Part shown: positions 57,701 through 64,000 of the stretch, piece by piece
Position numbering within the stretch: position 1 is the stretch's first letter
Layout of the letters: each line of letters opens with the position of its first letter
Assembly (NCBI GenBank): GCA_024500155.1
Contig: CM044874.1
Location: 2,855,001-2,919,000 of the forward strand
Reading direction: 5' to 3'
Length of the DNA stretch: 64,000 nt
From: Chenopodium formosanum
Taxonomy: Eukaryota > Streptophyta > Magnoliopsida > Caryophyllales > Amaranthaceae
Notes under the pieces: generated by a model
Told to the model about the DNA's origin: nothing
Database searches by the model: none
The model's input: only the letters and a program-made list of their open reading frames with translations
Translations under genes and position numbers: made by a program

Positions 57701-60700
57701 GAGTCCTTACTTATCCTATATAAGCGGGGCTGTTGCAGGTTGTGCAGCCACTGTTGGTTCATATCCATTTGATCTTGTACGCACCATATTAGCTTCACAG
57801 GGTGAGCCAAAGGTATTTTTATTGTTGATAAGAATGTTTTCTCTCTTTTTTTCTTTTTTCTTTTTTTTTTTTGTTTAATTTATCAAATTGGCTTCATTTT
57901 ATTTTTATTTTATTTATTATTATTATTATTTTTATTTACATGTATTCAGACAGCACAAACAATTCAGGTCTAGAAAAGTCTACAAAAACCTTCTTTGCCT
58001 TTTACTGTTGGAGTTCATTCTATGAAAAAGGGTTCACTCCACTTGGATCATTGTCCTTCTGCATGTAGCCTTGAGATTAATTGGTCTGCTTGTTATTATT
58101 TACATATGAAATGTGTGCTGTGATGTATGTCACTTCAGTGTTCTCAATATTAATATTTGCATCAGAATGTTCTATTGTAGGATTAAGATCAAATGGAAGA
58201 ATTTCTAAGGTCTTAATAGACTCACCAAAAATGTTGATAGTGATGTGGTATAATTCTTGTATAACACATTCTTACAATAACATGATATATGAGGTCTTTA
58301 AGATTATACAACTAACACATTCTTTGCAACAGATATGTTTGAGATCTATAAGATTATGTATCAACTTTTGCCTTTGTTGTGGCACTAGTTGCGACCATTT
58401 TATCTTGAGATAAATCGTATGGATAATTATTTTCAATTTTAGCCAGGTTTCCCATTGGCTCAGCCCAGAATTCGGAAGTTTTCTAGTCTTTAGCTCGGGA
58501 TGAGCTATTTCTTTGGGTTTCAAAAAGATCTTTTATTTCATTTTTAAGAAATAAAGATATTCCTCGATACTGAAGGACCGGTTTTAATCCATATAAGTTC
58601 AAAATTTTGGCTTGGGATAATTTGTAAAATACATAAGCTTGTGACAACAAAGAAAAATCCGAAGGAATCTTCGAATTCTTATTACTAATATTATTATTAG
58701 TACTAACAAAATTTAAAATCCTTTGTTTATAGTCCAAATAAACTGAATTATTTTTAGCCTCATATATTAAGTTCTAGACCTTTAAATAGCTATAATTTGC
58801 AGGGTTGTACACATTAGAAACCTAGCTAAGAATTTAATATTGCCTCGAAAATTGCTTAGATAAAAGATTTACATGAATGACATATGTACAGTAGTAATTT
58901 CAGCAAGGTAATGTAAAAATGTTCATATACCCTGTAAAAATTGCTTTGTATTTTAGCCTATTGTTGTAGAGTCATATTGTAATTTCATTAAAATTCTGAT
59001 ATTTCAATTCTGATTATTTTGAGTTTGTTCAATTGAAAGATCCTGAGACATTAAGGTCATAATAAAGATTAGGAATTATTGCCTTTATCTAGATTGTAGA
59101 ATGTGAATCACAAGATGTGGACCAGGATTCAAATCCTCAAACTGAAGACTGTTGAGGTATATTATTGCAAAATATGTTGGTAATGTTGCAACTCGAGAGG
59201 CTGCAATTGTACGATGTGTTAGTTGTTTTATACTACGTATCTGTCACTTAAACGTTGCTACAAGTGGCTGGTGTGGTAGCGTAAGAATCCTAATGTCAAA
59301 TATGTCAAGACTTAAAAATTAACAAGTGGAAGACTTTCCTATAATTTTTGGTGTAGGGACTTCACTTTCATTTTTCATCTGTGCTTTTCTTATAACACAT
59401 ACATCAATTACACCCTTGAGATTTGCTTTTTCTTGTAAAAATAAAGACGTAAGTCCATTTGTGAGCATATATCACAATTTTTTTTCCTCATATGGTCTAA
59501 AGATGGCACTAGGCCAAGATGACCCTTTCGAATATCTCAGCATAGCACATAGCGAGTAGGCTCAGCTGTGGGCCACCAAGCCTGATGTAGGCCCAGTCCA
59601 CATCCAATTTTTAATCTTATCCCTCCCCTTTTACGTTTCATCTTCCATGTATATGCTTTTACCATATAGAAACACATCATGTCAATTATGCCAAGACTCA
59701 ATTTTTTGGATTTGGAATTCTTTTCTAAAATCGGATATGAGTGCAGGGACTCTACATTCACTTATCAATGTTTTCATTGTGCTTTTCACATACCTATACA
59801 TATTATTGTACAAACACTATAGACTTGTTTGCCTTTTCTTGTTAATATGATCTCAAGCCCATTTGTGAGCATATATCACAATTATTATTTTCTTTACCCT
59901 CTATCATTTACATTTTTTTTCCATTTAATTTCCATGTATTTAAGGTGATTGGAATTGAAGTGTACATCAGGGCATGAGGCAAAATGAAGAGTTAAAGCGT
60001 ACTTTTATGTCATGCGATGGTGTAATCATGCCATCCATTTTCATCTATTGCTTTGATTTTATCCTCTATTATCTAGTCATTGATTTCCCTAGCATTAGTG
60101 GTGGGTATTACTGCATCATTTAATTGTTGGTCATAATTTCTCTGTTTAACCTTGTTCCTCTGGTTACTATTCTTGTCCATTTTCGAACAAATATTCTTAT
60201 AGTCCATCATTTCTCTACACATCTAATGTGTAATCATACTTAAGACCTATTAGAATTGTTATTGGTCATTCCTGAATCTTCATAATATTGAGTGTTCTGT
60301 CAACTAGGATTATCATTATTATTTGTCGCTAGGAATATCCTGTTGGCTGGCCATTTCATTCAGAATTATCTTTCTTGATATCAAATATAGACTGAATAGT
60401 GTTAATGACTTAATGTATTAATGAATATTGGTTTCTCTCACTATTGAGTTGGAGGTTAGTGTGAATTTGTTGACCAATTTTCCTTAGATATTGGGGTTGT
60501 CTTAGAGGATAAGTTAAACAGAAAGTAGAACCATGACAGAAACATAGTTATATTTATTTCATAGATTTATGTTTTTTAGTTTGTTGATCACTTTTGATAC
60601 ATTAAAAAATTAGTGATCTTTATTTGGTAGGTATACCCCAACATGAGGGCTGCATTTGTAGGTCTTCTTAACAGACGTGGCTTGCGAGGACTGTATGCTG

Positions 60701-62657
60701 GTTTGTCACCTACACTAGTTGAAATAGTTCCTTATGCAGGCCTTCAGTTTGGCACTTATGACACTTTCAAGCGTTGGACTACGGTATGAGTTTTTTTGCT
60801 ATTTGCTTGTTTTTTCAACTCTTCAAATTGTCACTGCTTGATGCTTTGGATGAACTGTATGATGTATTATTGGATAATGTAGTCATCATTTCTAACTGTT
60901 ACAGAGCTTAGATATGTTTAAAATACTGAGTCAATTCTAGATTTCACTTAATGTGATTATCACTTGTGTGATTCCAGTTTGAATATAATATTTTTCAATT
61001 ATTGTAGCCAATGTTGAGATTTACCATCATCTTCATCAGTAATTTTTGCTCCCAATTTCCCATTGAAAAGTATGTTCCTTGCCGATTTGCGAAACTGAAT
61101 TGCCTAAATAGGTTCCTAAGATCTTTGAAGAAAAGTTGTCTCTTTTGTAAGTTTCTTAAAATTTTGATGTATTGCTGTCTACTCTATTAGTTACAGGAGA
61201 ACTGTTAGGCCAAAAATGTCTTTCTATAAACATCATATTACTCCCCTTTGCCCATAAAATAGGGTATTGCTTGACTTCAGATTTTGAGTGCAACCTATGA
61301 TTTTTTGTTAAAGTTATATACAAGCTAGGAAAAGATTCTTACCATGGCTATTTGAATGGATATAATTTTTGTTGTCAAGAGTATCATCTCTCATTTTTAT
61401 GTTTCATGGACTAATCTCGTGTAGGCCTGGAACCAAGTAAGATATTCTGGAGGACACGCCAGCAGCGACGATACCCTTTCAAGCTTCCAGCTTTTCCTTT
61501 GTGGATTAGCAGCTGGTACATGTGCTAAGGCTGTCTGCCACCCATTGGATGTCATCAAAAAGAGATTCCAGGTAAAAACATATGGCTTTATAACATTAAT
61601 TTGTTGTAACATGAATTTGTGAAGGGCAGAATTATTACACTTCCAACTTCTTATATGGCGATCATTTTTTTGTTTTCTGTAAATAAAGATGACTTCTACT
61701 CAGCTCGTTTTGTTTTCTTTGAACTGCGACTTTTTGTATGGGAGCAGTTCGATGCTGACCTTTGATATCCAATTCACAGATCTATATTCTATATCTACCT
61801 GTCGAGTTTTCATTATTATTTTTGCAAAGTTAGTGTTCTCATTGTTTAGAACATGAGAACTGAGATGACTCAGTCTGTCAGTCATTTCTCAGTCGAGTGA
61901 TCTTTTTAAATAGATATTTTCTTTTCTTTTATATTTGCCTCTTCATCAGGAATAATACTATGGGGATTATGGGCCATAAGGCCCTTAACTTAAAGGCACC
62001 CATTTATATATAGCTCACTAGAATTAGCTCAGGTTACGTATTATAGGGCCTGCTGCTGTACTGTTAAAAAATAAGCCTTTTTTGTTTTCTTCATTGTCCT
62101 GTAATTTTGAATTACTCTGCCTTCTGACTGTGCTGTTATTGAAGTGATTGCTCTTCAATGCCTAAAATACTTGATAAATGTTTAGGGATTGGTTTAAGTA
62201 ATTTGATTGAATGTGGCAGTAAAGGCACCTCGGCTTCTCTAATAGTGGGACTTCCACAAATGTTATTACTGGGTTGCATCATGATGGTCACATCCCATCC
62301 CTAAATTCAGCCACACACCCTTTTTCTCTTCTAGTATTCAGATGGAAATAATACTCATATAGTCATATTATAGATATTTCAACATAATGAAACTACTTTG
62401 ATTATGATGTTTTGTGAACTGTTAATGTGTAGGTTGAAGGATTGCAACGAGATGTACGATATGGAGCTAGAGTTGAGCAAGGTGCCTACAAGAGCATGTA
62501 TGATGCCCTCATGCGAATCTTGCAAGCCGAAGGCTGGGGTGGTCTATACAAAGGCATTGTACCCTCCATTGTGAAAGCAGCACCTGCTGGTGCTGTTACT
62601 TTTGTGGCCTATGAATATTCATCTGAGTGGTTGGAGTCCATATTAACAGACAGCTAA
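54793..62657 (+). pseudogene. TPC: Mitochondrial thiamine diphosphate carrier-like gene with TGA at codon 9
   Basis: Seven coding exons are 54793-54909, 55913-56029, 56538-56649, 57685-57812, 60631-60783, 61425-61571 and 62433-62657. All junctions are GT-AG and in phase, for 332 codons. Three mitochondrial-carrier repeats are intact, with signatures SPLDVIKIRFQ, SYPFDLVRTILASQG and HPLDVIKKRFQ. Other matched regions are [44 protein letters not shown] and APAGAVTFVAYEY. Family members import thiamine diphosphate across the inner mitochondrial membrane. The ninth codon (54817-54819), between LK and ALIDASAG, is TGA where relatives carry Arg, consistent with a single CGA or AGA change. The next in-frame ATG is in exon 2, past the first helix. 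The rest shows no decay, so this is either a very young null allele, a base-call error, or a read-through case. Confidence 0.85.
57813..60630 (+). other. Long intron 4 of the carrier gene
   Basis: The 2.8-kb intron contains no second gene. Two diverged direct copies lie at about 59340-59480 and 59745-59885. Each ends in a shared CATTTGTGAGCATATATCACAATT stretch, interrupted here as CATTTGTGAGCATATATCAC plus AATT. Confidence 0.55.
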
Positions 62658-64000
62658 TCAATTTTATTCACTTTTCTTTAATCCATTGAGGTCTTTTGAT
62701 TTTTTTTTTCCTTACCTTTCAACCTATAATTTTGTTTTTATTTTTTCATGTATACAAGGAAGGCCCTGAAAAAGATGTTAGGGTCTATTTTTCACAGCAT
62801 TTACCAATTCTTTTGTCATAGGCACCCCACTATTTAGGATTTCAATCTTATGCAAAGTGAAATCATGCAATGCTCGAAGGTAGTGTTATATGGCTTCGAC
62901 ATATAAGGCGACATTTGTGTTGATCACAATGCCTGTATGTGTCGAAGCCATGTGATACTATGTTCCGGGACTGCAAGTATTCTCACTGCTGCAGAAGAAT
63001 GTAATCCTGTCTTATATGGTGGGTAGTACGTGTAAAGGAGAACATAAAAAGAGGGGACAGATTTTACCAAGCTTAGCTTGGAGCCTCCTTTGACTGATTG
63101 ATTTTTGTACAATTGGCGCGGCTATTACTATTGGTGATGTATAATGTTAGTCTTGATTGATAAGTACATGTAAACATCTATTGTTTTTCATGGCTGCGAC
63201 AGAATTATAGTTAATTTGTTGATACTTTATCTAATGTGCCCACTAATGTTAATTCTGGATTTGTATCTAAATCTTGACTTAATGGTTGAAATGTCTTTTT
63301 TTGTGTTTTGAGGACTTTCTTGTACACATTGTACCCTTTCAGCTACATCTAATATCTAACATGATTTATATTCATAAATTTTACTTGGCAATTTGTATTT
63401 TTTATCTTTCGTATCAGTATGACGATATATAACCCAAGGTTAATTGTGATTCACACATTTACTCATTCATACCATTTCTGTAATATTCTACATAAGTATG
63501 CTCAAGTGCATTTAAATTAAAATTACACAACTTTAGAGCATATCTATGTAATACTCCGTATTTGGTTAGCCACACAAATGAGCCAGTATCTACCATTTTC
63601 ATTTTACCAAGATATTATAAAAAATAAAAATAAAAAAATAAAAAAAAGTGGCATTTGAATTTTTGGTTTGTTTGTTTTAACCAAAGAGAATAATAGCAAG
63701 AATATTCTGAGGTGATAAGCATTGCAACTAAGCAATACTAAAGAAACAATAAGTGCAAATGTGCAATACACCTCTTGACCCCAGTGGCCAGCTTGATTTA
63801 AGCATAATAGTCTTCTAGTTTAAGCCTAAATTATTCCTTTTTTTTTTATGTTAGATGAATTTAGTTGTCACATTATCAGTTCAATTCATATTCATACTAT
63901 CAAGTATCAGTACAACTATGTAAAAGTGTTACAAAATTGTACTTGAAAATTTTACTCAACGATCAATATAAAGTGACAAAGTAGATTGTTTTTAAAGATA
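62658..64000. other. 3' flank and intergenic
   Basis: Probable 3' UTR of the carrier gene, then AT-rich sequence. No gene is seen to the window end. Confidence 0.4.

Noticed and set aside
1..64000. CRISPR array, prophage, operon or bacterial defence system
   Set aside because: The window is plant nuclear DNA; repeats present are minisatellites and transposon parts, without spacer structure or associated genes.

Overview
This window is nuclear DNA from a flowering plant. The evidence is AT-rich intergenic sequence, genes with GT-AG introns, a PLS/DYW-class pentatricopeptide (PPR) gene, a ferroportin (IREG-type) gene, Copia and plant L1-type LINE elements, and dense Tourist-, Stowaway-, Mutator- and hAT-like MITEs. 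No prokaryotic or organellar features were seen. A eudicot, possibly Caryophyllales, is my guess from sequence style; that is weak inference.

Layout. 0.5-1.2 kb (minus): an intact two-exon PLAT-domain secreted protein. 2.8-4.9 kb (minus): a PPR gene whose first 440 codons are open, while its E and DYW domains survive only as a frameshifted, stop-laden remnant. 7.1-7.6 kb (minus): a probable three-exon gene for a 118-residue two-span membrane protein of unknown function. 8.9-13.6 kb: a complete Copia element with identical 163-bp LTRs, a 5-bp target duplication and a broken gag-pol. 13.6-20.5 kb: a repeat zone with 40-bp and about 24-bp minisatellites, a putative solo LTR, a hAT-like element, a small inverted-repeat element, two long direct repeats and an AAAGAACAT-rich inverted structure.

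20.7-43.0 kb: a tandem cluster of one-pass membrane proteins of LEA-2/NHL-like architecture. It has five open genes, two duplicated 5' fragments, one eroded copy and one two-lesion pseudogene. Two sequence subgroups are visible. The cluster is interrupted by a recent 5'-truncated LINE with an open 1.2-kb-codon frame, a poly(A) tail and a perfect 17-bp target duplication.

46.2-50.1 kb (plus): an intact eight-exon ferroportin/IREG gene. 51.6-53.0 kb (minus): a Copia element with a large internal deletion between two LTRs. 53.8-62.7 kb (plus): a seven-coding-exon mitochondrial thiamine-diphosphate-carrier-like gene, complete at every splice site but with a TGA at codon 9.

No operon-like cooperation is expected here. 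The main local biology is birth and death of the LEA-2-like tandem family, shaped by transposon insertion. The observations most worth checking are the early stop in the otherwise intact carrier gene, the LEA-2-like family, a five-copy Tourist-like MITE family built from CTGAA pentamers, and a Mutator-like MITE whose empty site is preserved in a paralogous copy.
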